64,000 nucleotides of DNA from Lichenostomus cassidix (lineage: Eukaryota; Chordata; Aves; Passeriformes; Meliphagidae). The stretch lies in the NCBI GenBank assembly GCA_008360975.2, contig CM039211.1, forward strand, positions 4,657,522 to 4,721,521, read 5' to 3'. This document shows positions 48,191 through 60,560 of this stretch, piece after piece; within the stretch, counting starts at the first letter, position 1; each line of letters opens with the position of its first letter. A model generated the notes under the pieces. It did not search any database, was not told where the DNA came from, and saw only the letters and a list, made by a program, of their open reading frames with translations. Made by a program: the position numbers and the translations under genes.

Positions 48191-49499
48191 TCAACCCAGA
48201 TGATACATGCCCTGTAACAGAAACAGTACTTTTAAGATGACTGAGGTCAATCAGTGGTGATTCCTCAGCCACCCCATGACTGAAGCTCCAAGGAGCCCAG
48301 AGGAAGGAGGATTCCCACAGAGGTGCTGCTCCCTGTCACTGGCAGAGGAGCTGCTGCCCCAGGCAATATGCTTTGACTATTCCACTGCAAGCTCCTGCTT
48401 TCCTTATAGGATCACTACAAGATCCTCGTAAATGTGGTCAGCTTTGACTGTCCAGAAGGCAAAGCTCCCACTGGGGAAACGATGCAAGTGTCAACAGCAC
48501 TTTTGGAACCTCACCCTCCCATCAGCAGGGTGAGAGAGCATGTAAAGCAAGCTCCAAGGGACACCAGAGTGACACCAAATTGTGCTGTACTGAGGGTTTG
48601 CAAACGGTGTGTGTGGTGTGGCAATACATACCTGCCCATGAACTGCTCTTCTCTGAGCTTTCCTTACTAAACATAAAATTAATTTATAGTAATATACTAT
48701 AAACTTACCATTTTAAACCTTAATGTGTGCCATGATCTTGTTAAGTGCTATTTCCTGATTTTTCACTGATTTATTGCAGTCCTGGTTTAATTATTCAAGC
48801 CAGGACATTGAGTGCAAGTTAAAAAGAAAATTCCTGGAATCAATATTGATAGGAGTGGAAACCAGAGATGAAAAACAACAGTGAAAAATTTGTCTGTGTA
48901 CAAAGATTGCTACCAGAACATTAAGAGCCTTAACAAAAGCCTGCCTTCAATGTGAGACATCAGGAAGCTTAATCATTTGCTGTGTATTTAAGGCTTATAT
49001 TCACAACCTGATGTTTGCAAGGGCATGTTGTGAGCCTTTGATGCTGAAAAAGGTGGCAGAGGTGATTAATTAAAACTTAACATGACAAGCTAAAAATATT
49101 TCTTGCTCTTGACTTCTAAAGACATTTTCATTTCAGAATCTGGGAGCCTGTGTGCAACCTGAAATGCAAGTAAATTACTGAGCAAAAGAGAACAACCACT
49201 GCAGCAACTGAAAACTCCTCTAATCCCAGAAGGAAAAGCAGCAAACTGCAGTCTAAATCAAAGCAGCTTATGCTCTTCAAGCACACATTAACTCACAAAG
49301 TTTTCAGATGTGTTCTACTGACAGTATTTTGCCCAGCTTCTAAAAAACCAAATAAAACTCTGTATTTTGTATTTCTTACATCTTGGGGAAAGGGAAGAAA
49401 AGGAAGATAAATGCTGTGAAGGCAGCATCTCCAGAAGGGAAGAAGTGGAAAAGGATGAGGGTATGGAGGTGAGGGAAATGTCTGGGGAGAGGGCAGCAC

Positions 49500-49810
49500 T
49501 CCCTCATGGACAGAGACTATTTACAATGTGTGGTGTCAGGACAAGGGGCAATGTTTTCACACTGAGCAAGAGGAGATGTAGATGGGATATTGGGAGGGAA
49601 TTGTTCCCTGGCAGGGTGGGCAGGCCCTGGCACAGGGTGACAGAGAAGCTGTGACTGCCCCTGGATCCCTGCAAGTGTTCCAGGCCAGGCTGGACACTGG
49701 GGCTTGGAGCAGCCTGGGACAGTGGAAGGTGTCCCTGCCAGGGCAGGGGTGGCACTGGATGGGATTTAAGGTCATTCCCACCCAAACCATCCTGGGATTC
49801 CATGGCTCTG
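49500..49810 (+). mobile_element. CR1 LINE, 3' end copy
   Basis: Sense CR1 with GGAATTGTTCCCTGGCAGGG, CTGGACACTGGGGCTTGGAG and the tail AACCATCCTGGGATTCCATG. It closely resembles the inverted copy at 40290-40705, with which it shares the CCTGCCAGGGCAGGGGTGG-type block. Confidence 0.88.
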
Positions 49811-50459
49811 TCAGCAGCATGCTGGTGGGAAGGAGAGTGTTGTGCCTTCAGACGGGGGAAGATTCCCACATCCTGGGACATGCTGTGCCACCACTGCCTG
49901 CAGGAAATCCGCAGCCCATTGTTGTGAAATTAGCATGAGAATGGGACAATGACAGGATTGAGAATTCATTTTGAAGTTTCCAGGGAGACCTACCGAGCCA
50001 ACACACTTCATGCTTGTATCACACTAATTAGTAGAAGCTATAATGAGAACAGGATTAGTGGACATCAGAATTAATATGATGTACTTGGGAAGAGTCAGAT
50101 GGTCTTTGTAAAAGGATGGCATCACCTGCAAACCCAGAGGAGCTCTCAGAAGAGTCACCAGGCATCTAGATTGCAACAAAAAGGTTTTCAAAATTATTTT
50201 GACGGATATTTAGGGAAATGTTTAAGCATCTAGGACTTAAAAGAAAAACATCACTCCACAGATGAAAGAAAAAGAAAAAAAATCTGATCAAAAGCTAGGA
50301 AACAGAGCTGGAATACTGGACCATCTGTCCGTTCTTACAATGGAATTAAGTCATCAAAGAACTTCCTCAGGGAACTGCGTTGACGACTGGGACAGGCATT
50401 ACAAAGGATCACAAAGTTTTTAACTAATTTAAGATAGTAATGATGAGAATCTATTATTA

Positions 50460-51145
50460 AGAACTTTAACAGGCCTGAGTTACTGGACAGAAAGATGGGA
50501 GATGAAATTAATTGCGCACAAATGCAAAGTGACACATGTGAGGAAAAACATTCCCAGCTTCACAGGTGGAAAGATGGGTTTTATGACTAGTACCACCTCT
50601 CAGGAGCAAGATCCTAGGAACAGTTCCACGAAAACTCCATCCCAAAGCTCAGCAATGCCAAAAAAAGCAAATCAGAGTACACAGACAACTGGTGAAAACA
50701 GAACAAAGTGGACAACATTGTTACACTGTGAAACATCCTGAATACTGTACTTTTGGATCTCCCATCACAGAAAGGGAAAGGTTCAGAAAAAGACAGAAGT
50801 GGTGAGGAAAGGGTTGAGTAAGTCCCAGCTGGATTAGAAAAAGCTTAAGCTGGGACCATTCAGCACACAGAAAGGATGAGGGGTGATGGTTTTACACTGA
50901 AGGAGGCCAATTTAGACTGGATATGAGGAAGGAGTATTTTACCATGAGGGTGGTAAGCCCTGGCACAGGCTGCCCAAGAAGTGGTGGATGCCCCACTGCT
51001 GGAGACATTCAGGGTCTCACACAGGGCACTGAGCCACCTGAGCACGGTGAACATGTCACAGCTCATTGCAAGGAGAGTTGGACTAAAAAGGTTGGAACCC
51101 TAAAAAGGTCCCCTTCAACCAAACTCCTCTGTGATTCTATGAAAG
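50460..51145 (+). mobile_element. CR1 LINE, RT C-terminal and 3' UTR copy
   Basis: A sense CR1 of an older lineage. Translation at 50502-50690 shows a degenerate RT C-terminal region (HKCKVTHVRKNIPSFTGGK, later AMPKKANQS). The 3' part shows TTAGACTGGATATGAGGAAG, CACAGGCTGCCCAAGAAGTG and the tail CTGTGATTCTATGA at about 51145. The 5' boundary is uncertain. Confidence 0.8.
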
Positions 51146-53543
51146 GAACAACTTCGGGGATGCAACAGGAGTCTGCAAAATCCAGGGGTTATGAAATGGA
51201 TGAAAAGGGTTCTATTTCTTTTCCAATTAAAAGATAAAAAAATCTATTAAACAAAGGTCAGAGAAAAAAGCTTCAAAACAAACAGCAGAAAGTGGTTCTT
51301 CGTGGAACTGGTGACAGCCTGGTGCTGCTCTGTGACAAAGGGCATGGCAATGATGTGCAGGGAGAGTAGAGAGTTCACTGCACAGAATTTCTGGGCTAGC
51401 AAACACACAGAATTCACATATTTGGGATGCAAACAGTCCTCAAGCTGAAAATAACTGGAAAGTCATTTCAGAGGAGAGGGAAGGGAAAAGTAAAATAAGT
51501 ATTAAATTGATGCCTTCCCCAGCACGTCCTCATGGCCACCATGTGGGACAAGTAATTGGAGCAGTTGGACCTTTGGTCCACCCAAATGAAGGCTTTCTCA
51601 CAGTCCTACAGGAGCTAATTAAACCTTCCCTTGGCATTATGTGAGTCTTATAAATCCCTCTGATTTCTTTGTACCTGATTATAAATGAGATGCACTGGTG
51701 CCTTCATGAAGGGCTGGCTCTTACAAGTTTTCTGGGTTTTTTCTTGCTGATTCTAGGTTTGATTTTGATTCTTTAAAAAAATTAAGACTTAATTTGCGAA
51801 CCTGGTAGAGAGACACAGGTTCTGTTTCTTTCTGGTAACACCTGGGGATTAAGGGTTTTTTTATCACCTTAGTGTTACTTAATCATCCCTGGTAGGTAGA
51901 AATGTGATATTGAACAGAGCTACAGAGAAAAAAAAATCTAGAGGTAAATGAGAATAGGGCTTTTATCTGCCAAGAACACATTAGAAGATACTGATTTGGA
52001 TCTCTCACACTGAGAAGATGCAGAGATGGGCTGAATCCCCTCCTTGAAGGTTTAGCTTCAAACTGGACAAAACTGGACAAACACAAACTATCTTCCACTG
52101 GATGGTGGATGAGATGGCTTGATGTCTCCTTTTTTGAACTAATATTAAATTAATTGAGTTTGAACCTGCTGCATGGAATCTATTCTAACATCTGACAGGG
52201 AACTGCCTCCTTGAGCCATCCTGCAAATATTGTCTGGCCAAGAACAACTGAGGTAATTATATTTAATTATGCAATCAACAGTTTTCAAATTAGGGGGATT
52301 GCACATAAATGCACCCTGTGTTATAAACTCTTGCTCTGTCAATTAGAAAATACCATACCCAACTGGCATGCAGAACAGAAGTCAAGGAATACACAAAGGT
52401 CACTGAGGACCTAAATTCTCCTGGAACTTTGTTGACTTGCATCGAAATTACACCAAATTACAATGGTTATAGCATTTGTTTTCATGGATGAGAGAATCAG
52501 GCTAATACAGCCCATCTGCTCTGTTCTCAGTGCAGACCATTTGCACTTCAGCAGCAGTTTATCAACGGGAAGAATTCTGCCACACAAAAGGAAATTTCAC
52601 CAAGTAAAACCTGCAGGAATGGATACAACACAGCAACTACAGCTAAATTATTCACTAATCATAAACTGAACACGGGTACCATCATCTCAAAGTACTTTTG
52701 ACACAGTCCAGTGGGAATTTCCTGCCAGAAACCTCAAGCCACTTGGTTCCTGGAGACCTGAGCACATCCCCAGGGAATTCTCAAAGCTCTGCCAGCGCTG
52801 CTGCTCCCCTCCCACAGAAACCAGGGCTCCTGGCATTGCCCTGAGACACGTCTGCAACCCCCAGGGGGCTGATGTGCCCCAGCTGTGCCCTGGGGATCCT
52901 TCTACAGACTGAATCCCTGAAGAGTAATTCCTACAGAGCATAGCCAAATCCCACCTGCCTGAGCCAGGAGACAGAACTGCTCCAGGCCCCTGATGGTGCA
53001 CTCAGGGACCTTTGTGCTCACCATGCCCCCAGCCCCATTCCCAGGATTCCAGCCTTCCTGAGCACCAGGAAAACCACCCAGCACTTAGTTCACACTTACC
53101 CATGAAACATCTAAATTTTAGCTACCACTTGTTGCCTCTGATCCCCCCATTCGGTTTCTTTGTGACATATTCCTTTTGCTGGCAAAGGAAAAATCACTCT
53201 CTTGCAAGGCATTAGTTTTAATGGCAATTTGGGACATTTTCAGGATGCACCCATTCATGTGGAGAGTTCAACAAAAGGCCTGTGGGGACCATGGCAGTGA
53301 AATCTCTGCGGTGCAAACGATGGAGAAGGAGCACAGAAATCCCATTTTCCCTCCTGATGCCCTAACCCAGCAGGCAGGCAGGGAGCACAGCCCCTCCTTG
53401 TCCCTGACCCTATTTCAGGCTCTCAGCAGCACTCGGGCCAAACCTGAAGCAATGAACAGAGAAAGTCCAAATTTTGGTCCTTTTTCAAGCATGGCACAGC
53501 TGAAGTGAAACAAAACTACAGCCCCGCCACATAACTAAGCACA

Positions 53544-53603
53544 ATACAACTGAAGTAGTAGAAATACAACTAAATTAGTACAAATACAGCCAGAGCAGTA
53601 GAA
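53544..53603 (+). repeat. 20-bp tandem repeat, three diverged units
   Basis: Units ATACAACTGAAGTAGTAGAA, ATACAACTAAATTAGTACAA and ATACAGCCAGAGCAGTAGAA lie head to tail with no gaps. Confidence 0.8.
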
Positions 53604-55554
53604 AAATGTGATGTTCAAACTGACACAGAAAGGACAGATGGGGGAAACAGACAGAAAGAGACCAAAGGGACTACTGTAATTAGTGGAAGTGTTAAATATT
53701 TTTCAGGACTTAAAGTTTCTGTGTTTTGCTCTTTTTTTTAACCTGACTCATTTGTTCACCATTTGTCTCAACCTTAACCTTTCTCCATGTCCTGACAGCC
53801 TTCCCCTCCTTGTCCAAATAGCAGCCAGAGCTCTCCAGCATTTTCCTCTGAAACCTGACAGTGCTGCAGGGCTCCTCCACACCAATTCAGACACAAACCT
53901 TAGCATTCCATTTGCCCTGCAGAAGACATCCCTGTATTTTAATTAAAAGATCCGTCTTTAAAGGCCAGAAGGAACATTCATAACCTTCTATTCTGATTAC
54001 TTATGTAATATGGGCCAGAAAAATCTCTCTAGAGAGCTCCTGCATCAAACATGCAGGATCAAGATGAGACACAGACCCTCCTTCATCAATCCTAACATTG
54101 AAAGTAATGAAAAACCCTCCTGAGCCCATGTTAAATTGTTCCAGGCAATAAATTACCCTCACTGCTGAAAACATACATCTCCATTTTTTAAAGAATGAGC
54201 AGGCAGGTAAATAATGAAATTAAATGAAAAGCCTGGTTTTGAAGATTGCATCCCTGCACTGTGCACTGCAAGTGAAGCCTGGACTCCTCAGCAAACACCA
54301 TCCCATATGTACTGAAAATAAAGAGGAAAAAAGATAAATCTACCCCAAATCATTCACATAAACAATTTCCAGAGAGCAAATAATTCTGAAGTATTAATTT
54401 ACAGGAAGGACATTAATTTACTGTCTTCTAGTTATATTCTGAAAATATGCAAACACAGGGTTTGACATTTTCAAAGCTCTTTACAGACAGTAACTGATCT
54501 TCGAACTCCTCTACAAGGTAAGAGTTATGGTGCCCATTTTAGACACAAGGATATGTGCAAAGATGCCCAAATATAGATCTGCTGTAAAAGAGTTCAACTC
54601 AAGATTGCTATAAACAGAGCTTCTCTCCCTGAAGTGAGCCAACACACGATAGGGAGGCAAGAATAAGAAGTCAGCACATCTTAGACCTTGTTACATCCCT
54701 GTTATATATAATAATTTCTATCTATAAACATTTTCAGAAAAAACCAAACACTTGAAATTTCAAGCAACTGCAGCTTTCTGTGAGATGAGGGACAAGGCTG
54801 GTACAATCACACACCAGCACCAGAGACTGACAGGGCTCTGATGGAAAATAAAAGACCACTGCAAAGAGCCAAACACAAGGTTTCCATGAATTATTTTCCA
54901 TGAATGACTTCATGGTGTGGGAAAATGCCCTTCTGTTGGCACCATGCTCTCTGACAGCCACACTCTGTGGTTAGGTAGCCCTGACAGGTTGGAGCCTCAT
55001 TATAACCTCAAAAATAATGGCAACAAAAGTGACAGAGTCTGGGTTTGAGCAAGCAAAGGTTATTGCAACACCAGAAGCCTCAACCTCCACCTTCTCTTTG
55101 CTCACAGTCCACCAAAGGAGCACTGCTGCCCTGCCCACCTGGATCAGACCCAGGAGGGCAGGGAATGACATTCCAGAAGTCACAGAGCTGAACACAGAGC
55201 CGCTCTAACCATAACTCACAGAGAAACAAGTTCTTCATTACAATCACATGTCCCAGCCTCATCCCTAAGGACTGTAAGTATAAAAGTTCCCATTCAGGGA
55301 ACCTGTAAGTGCCTCTCTCAGCACATCTGGGCACTGCAGACCCCAGGGCATGGTCTGGACTGTGGTACCAACCCCCTGAGTAGGTGGGGTTCACTCAGAC
55401 TCAGGGGTAAAACACTGACCTGAGGGCATCAACCAGGGACTGAGTCCTGTCCTGTCCTCTCCCACACACCAAGAAATCTGGATGGAATTTCCATGACACT
55501 TCTGCACACATTCTTGAATCTACTGTCCTTTGAATTCTCCGAGTTTGCAATGAA

Positions 55555-55625
55555 GGAAACCAAACAACCAAAACCAACAAATGAACCAAAAAAACCCAAA
55601 CGCAAGCAAAAACCCCCAAATGAAC
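55555..55625 (+). repeat. A/C-rich low-complexity tract
   Basis: About 70 bp of AACCAAACAACCAAAACCAA-like sequence, similar in composition to 48035-48190. Confidence 0.8.
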
Positions 55626-56644
55626 AGAAACCAATGCCCCTCACCTTGGCCAAGCAACAGTTAAGATGATTCAGTCACATGACAGTTCTTCCCTAATCCC
55701 CAGGACTTCTGACTGCCCATTCTCAACCCCTGGTTTTGTACAAGGCTCCCCTGAAACTGCCCTAACTGCTGACACTGTTTGGACATCTGTAACAGTAAAC
55801 TGGAATTACTCCAACCAGCCCACCTTGCAGATATATAAACAAAAGTCTCACACTGACAAGGGTCATAGCCACCAACGTTTTATATGAAGGGTAAGAAATG
55901 AATTACACTACACTAATTGCAAGCTGAAAATCAAGTTTTCAAAATTTGGCTGGAGATCGCTGAAATGTGTTCACTCTTTATGTCAAATAAAATTACCTTC
56001 AGGCTGTAAAACCAGTAGCATTGCAGATAGAATCCACATTTTATAATATTTACTGTCAAAGACCCACTTAAGCATACGTTCAGTTTGCAGCAATGTACCC
56101 AATGGGAAATACAGTACATGTTTTCAGATTTTTAATAAAATCTCTCCAATTGTATTAACTGTGCTACACTCAACAGATTAATAACACAGATTTTGAAGTA
56201 TATTCAGTTTGAAGTTCATTCAGTGTGAAGTACTTTAAGCACAGATATAATATACCTAATATTCATCCAAATTAATTTCACAATATAGCAAAGGACATGT
56301 ACAAGTTCCCTTTTCAAATAATTCAACAATTACTCATATTCTCTGATAACAGGACAGAAACATTTCACATCTCTTTGAGAATGCCTGGATTTCTGTTTCC
56401 CTACAAATTGGTAGTGAATGCTCTGGTTTTAACTTGTCATTCCCTCACTATTAATGAAACAGCAGAGTTTGTACAAAAGATAATTTATGTAGGGCAGAAA
56501 ATATAATCCATTTCTCACTCGTTGCACACATTTGCTGCCCACTGTTCACACCCAGCATCAGAACCTCCCACCCACCCAAACACCTTCACTGAACCCCGAG
56601 GGCCACAGGGGAAAAGGGTGAAAACCAAACACACCAGAAGGAGT

Positions 56645-57090
56645 TACAGAATCACAGTCACAGAAACATGGAATTGTTTAGTGTTTAGGTCAGAAAGCCC
56701 TCAAAGAACAGAGTCCAACGTTTCCCCAAGGGTGGTGCCAAGGCCACCAGTGCCCCATGTCCCCAGTGCCACATCCACAGCGCTGTTAAACTCCTCCAGG
56801 GATGGGGACTCCACTCCTGCCCTGGGCAGCTGTGCCAGGGCTGGAGAGCCCGTTCCAGGAGGGAATTTCCCCAGTATCCACCCTGCCCCTCCCCTGCCCA
56901 GCCTGAGGCTGTTCCCTCTCCTGCCGTCCCTGTTCCCTGGAGCACAGCCTGACCCCCCGCCTGTCCCCTCCTGTCAGGAGCTGTGCAGAGCCACAAGGTC
57001 CCTCTGAGCCTCCTTTGCTCCAGGCTGAGCTCCTTTCCAGCTCCCTCAGCAGCTCCTGGTGCTCCAGACCCTTCCCAGCTCCACTGCTGA
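56645..57090 (-). mobile_element. CR1 LINE, 3' end copy
   Basis: Minus-oriented CR1. The plus strand opens with AGAATCACAGTCACAGAAAC (inverted 3' tail), then GAGTCCAACGTTTCCCCAAG, CAGGGATGGGGACTCCACTC and GGCTGAGCTCCTTTCCAGCT. It belongs to the same general type as 19945-20370 but is more diverged and has a different 3' segment. Confidence 0.88.
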
Positions 57091-60000
57091 GCTTTCAAAC
57101 ACTAATTAACTGAGGATACACTTCCACCAGCTCCTTCCACCCGGAGCTATGGCAATTTTGGGTGTCGACCAAACAAGAGTCATGCATCTTTTTTCCACAG
57201 AATTTACAGGGGGATTTATGAAAAGCTGAAGCACTTCTTTATTCATACCAGGCATGAGTTTACTTTCCACCAGACAAGGACATTCTGGCACTGTGTCAGT
57301 TAATCCCGATCTCTGGAAGCCCCCTTCTGATAGCAGAGATTTCCAGATGTTCCAGAATTCCTGTGTGACAGCAGCATTTGGGCTCCCAGCACTTATCCCT
57401 CACAGTTCTGAGGTCATGATGTGCCCTGTCAACCAGGACCAGTGCAGCATGCTTTGACTCTCTCAGCAATGCAGTTCACATTTTCATATTTCATATTTCG
57501 TACCACATAAATTCCAATAATGCTGTTTGATTGGTATTATTTAAGGCTGTGTTCTTTCACAGATTTTCTGGAAAACTTTCTGCAGTTAGTTAGGCACTGC
57601 AAGGCAGAGCTCTGTGCCCGAGAGCCCACAGTGTCCCCAGGCTCAGTGGCTGTGCTCCTGTCACCTCACCGGCCACTGCTGTCCTGACCAGAGCAGAGGA
57701 GGTGACACAGGTCAGATGTCACCTCCCTGCAAGGCACAGGTGACAGTGACGATCAAGAGCAATCCTAAGTGGGCAGCACCATTCTGGAGAGGACAGAGTT
57801 ACAGAATAGTTGAGAAAGTTGGGGCAGAGAGGCACAAGCATCACTTTCACTCTCCCAGAAGAGTAGTAAATTGTATGCAGAACAATGGGATTTTCTGTTC
57901 ATTTTCCACAAAGAGAATATTTTATGTTCCTCCTTCTTATGCAACCTCAAATTTTGCTTTCTATGTCAATACACATCCCCAGCAGCAAGAGCTTTCTCCA
58001 GCTAACCTGAATAAATACAGAGATTTTGGGCTCCCGGGGGACATAATCTTTGAGCAGGAAAGCTCTTCCACAACAAATCCTGTGAAGCCCTGGCTTGAGA
58101 AGTGCAGAACAGCATCCTCATCTCTCCTTTCTGGCAGGAAAAAGGCCAAGTTTACTGTTTCCTTCCAGCTTGACAGTTGCAGTTCATTAGGTCTTGAACC
58201 TGCCACACAATCATAGAAACTTTTAAGTGAAGCTCTGCTTTCCACTATGTTTGTTTCACAGTGCTTTTTTTAACAAATTGCTGAAAAATCTAGAATGGCA
58301 AATTGAGGAGAGCAGCAAATCCAGCTTCAGCCTGGATGCAAACACATTTGTTTTGGGGGATGTTATTGCACCTTCTTTTAGTGCTGCCAGTACCAAGTTT
58401 TAGAAGTTGTGATTTCTGCCCTTCTACTGGAGTTTCGATAAACTATATTTAAGTTTCACATTTTTCTGTAATTTAATAGTAAAGCCTGAATGATCAAAGA
58501 AGTATTCACATAGCGAACGTCAAAATTCAATTTGCTTCACACTTCTTTTTTCCATTTGCACATAAAAGTCTTGGTTCTAACTGAAATCCCTTTTCCTGTC
58601 AAGCAAAGTATATTGCCTCTTTTTTCTTTTAATTTTAACCGAAATTGATCCCTTTTTTCCTAAATACAGAAAAACACCCCATCTTTAAGCCATCAGTTTC
58701 CATCAAAATGTCTCAGAAGCAGTTTATCACTCAGAGCTGCATCTAAATACAAACAGTTTCTGTTGTTTTTTGTTCTTAACTTACTGGAATGTATTGTGGG
58801 AAGGCTATGTCAGAAATTCAATTTCTGTTCCCAAAATCCTCTCATTTTTCGGAGCTTTGTAGCCCACGTGAAAATTACCCTTTTCAAAGGCAGAGACACA
58901 CACAGCAGTGTGTAAGAATGGAAAAGCCATCCAGTTTTGCTGCTGATAACAAGAAAAGGAAACCATAAAGAACATAATTTTCTGCATTAGCAGGCATACA
59001 GGGCACAATGTAAAAAATACAGTAGGAATTCAGCTACAGCTTCCAGGTCAGTTAAAAGCCTCAATCCCTTTCTTCTGAAAACATATTTTTCTCTGCAGCT
59101 ACAGATAAAATATTCCTTAAGTCATCTTTTCTTGAAGAATATATTTCTAACAAGAGGAAAAATACTACTGAAATCTTCTGCTTTGATTTACACCAGAGTT
59201 GGGCAAGGGACAGACACAGGGTGGTAAGAGGTTCAAAACCCCACACCTTTCTATCCTAAAGGAAATTTAAATACTTCTTCATACCAATAACTGTGTAGAA
59301 ACATAAATTCAAGGTCGAAAAAAGGCCCACTTTGTGTTGATTGAACCAATTGTGGTGGCCCAGCCTGTCCCACAAAGTCCTGCATGTGCCTCAGAGTGAC
59401 TCTGGCGCAGCTCCTGCCCTGGACAGCTGTCCTCAGCCCAGTGGTCATTCTGCGATGGGCAGCAGCACCGAGGAGCCAGGACAGGCCAGAGGAGGGGAGA
59501 GGCAGCACCTACCTCTGTGTTTTCTGAGCTCCCACAGCACCACAGACTCTTAATCCAAGCATCTCACCTGCACTCAGCAGATATTCTGACTTACTAAGCC
59601 ACACCAAGTACTCAACCAGACAGGGAAAAGAAAATTGAGTGAATTAAATTAGGGTTTTTCCAGGTCTTTTGAAACTATTTTTTCCATGCAAAATAATTCT
59701 AAGAAAATGGTGAAGAGCAGCAGGCAGGGACACCCTCCCTGGATTCCCCCCTTCTTGCCTTGAATCTTACACTTCTATTTCTGTCACCTCCTCTCTAACT
59801 TTTGTAATGTAAAACATTAATAAACTTCTTTGTTCTATTAGTTGCCTAAAATGAGATACTACTACTACTGCAGGAGTTGTGGTAATTATGGAGATTGCCA
59901 TCCTACTGCCTGACATGGTGTCAGAAAGATAACCTCCTTCACGTTTCTTAGAGAGGAAAAAGAAGCCCACAGAGCAATCTCTGTCAAGCCCTGAAAATTA

Positions 60001-60435
60001 TCTTTTCCAAAGACAAAACAATGCAAAAGTGCTTTTGATAACGAAAGACAGGAGTTTCAAATTTCGCATTTTGAAAACAAATGAGGAAACATACTGCTCT
60101 GTAGCATCACGGTTTTGAGAAAGGTGGCATAAAAATCACATGAATTTACTTGCCTGCTGTAAAAACACAAATGCTGAAGCCAGATGCACTGAGAGACAAA
60201 AATGAGAAGAGGGAGAACACTGTGCAGCTAATTTCTAGCTGCAAAGCAACATTCCCATCACTATCATCATATGCAGACAAATTTCCACCAAGAAGTTTGT
60301 GGGGAGGCTCTGTGGGATCCAGACACAGGGAACTGACTCAGAGCAAAGGTGCTGCTCTGATTTTGGCCATTTGGGAATGAAACCTTGAGCTGTGCTTCAG
60401 TCCCTGGCTGCTGTGGAGGAGGCAGGGGGATGCAC

Positions 60436-60560
60436 AGAGAATCACAGAACCAGCTGGGCTGGGAAAGCCCAACCTTCACCCCAAATTGGGTGCAGAGCCA
60501 GTGCCCCAGGCCTGGTGTGACCCTGGGAACAAACAGCTCCAGTGGAACTGTGACCTCTCA
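60436..60560 (-). repeat. Possible CR1 3' tail fragment
   Basis: AGAATCACAGAACCAGCTGG followed by GCTGGGAAAGCCCAACCTTC resembles an inverted CR1 end, but similarity fades within about 60 bp. It could be another avian retroposon tail. Confidence 0.4.

Noticed and set aside
57614..58216. A 200-codon plus-strand open frame in the large intron
   Set aside because: No recognisable domain, composition like translated noncoding DNA, no supporting splice or promoter context. A cDNA hit would be needed to revive it.
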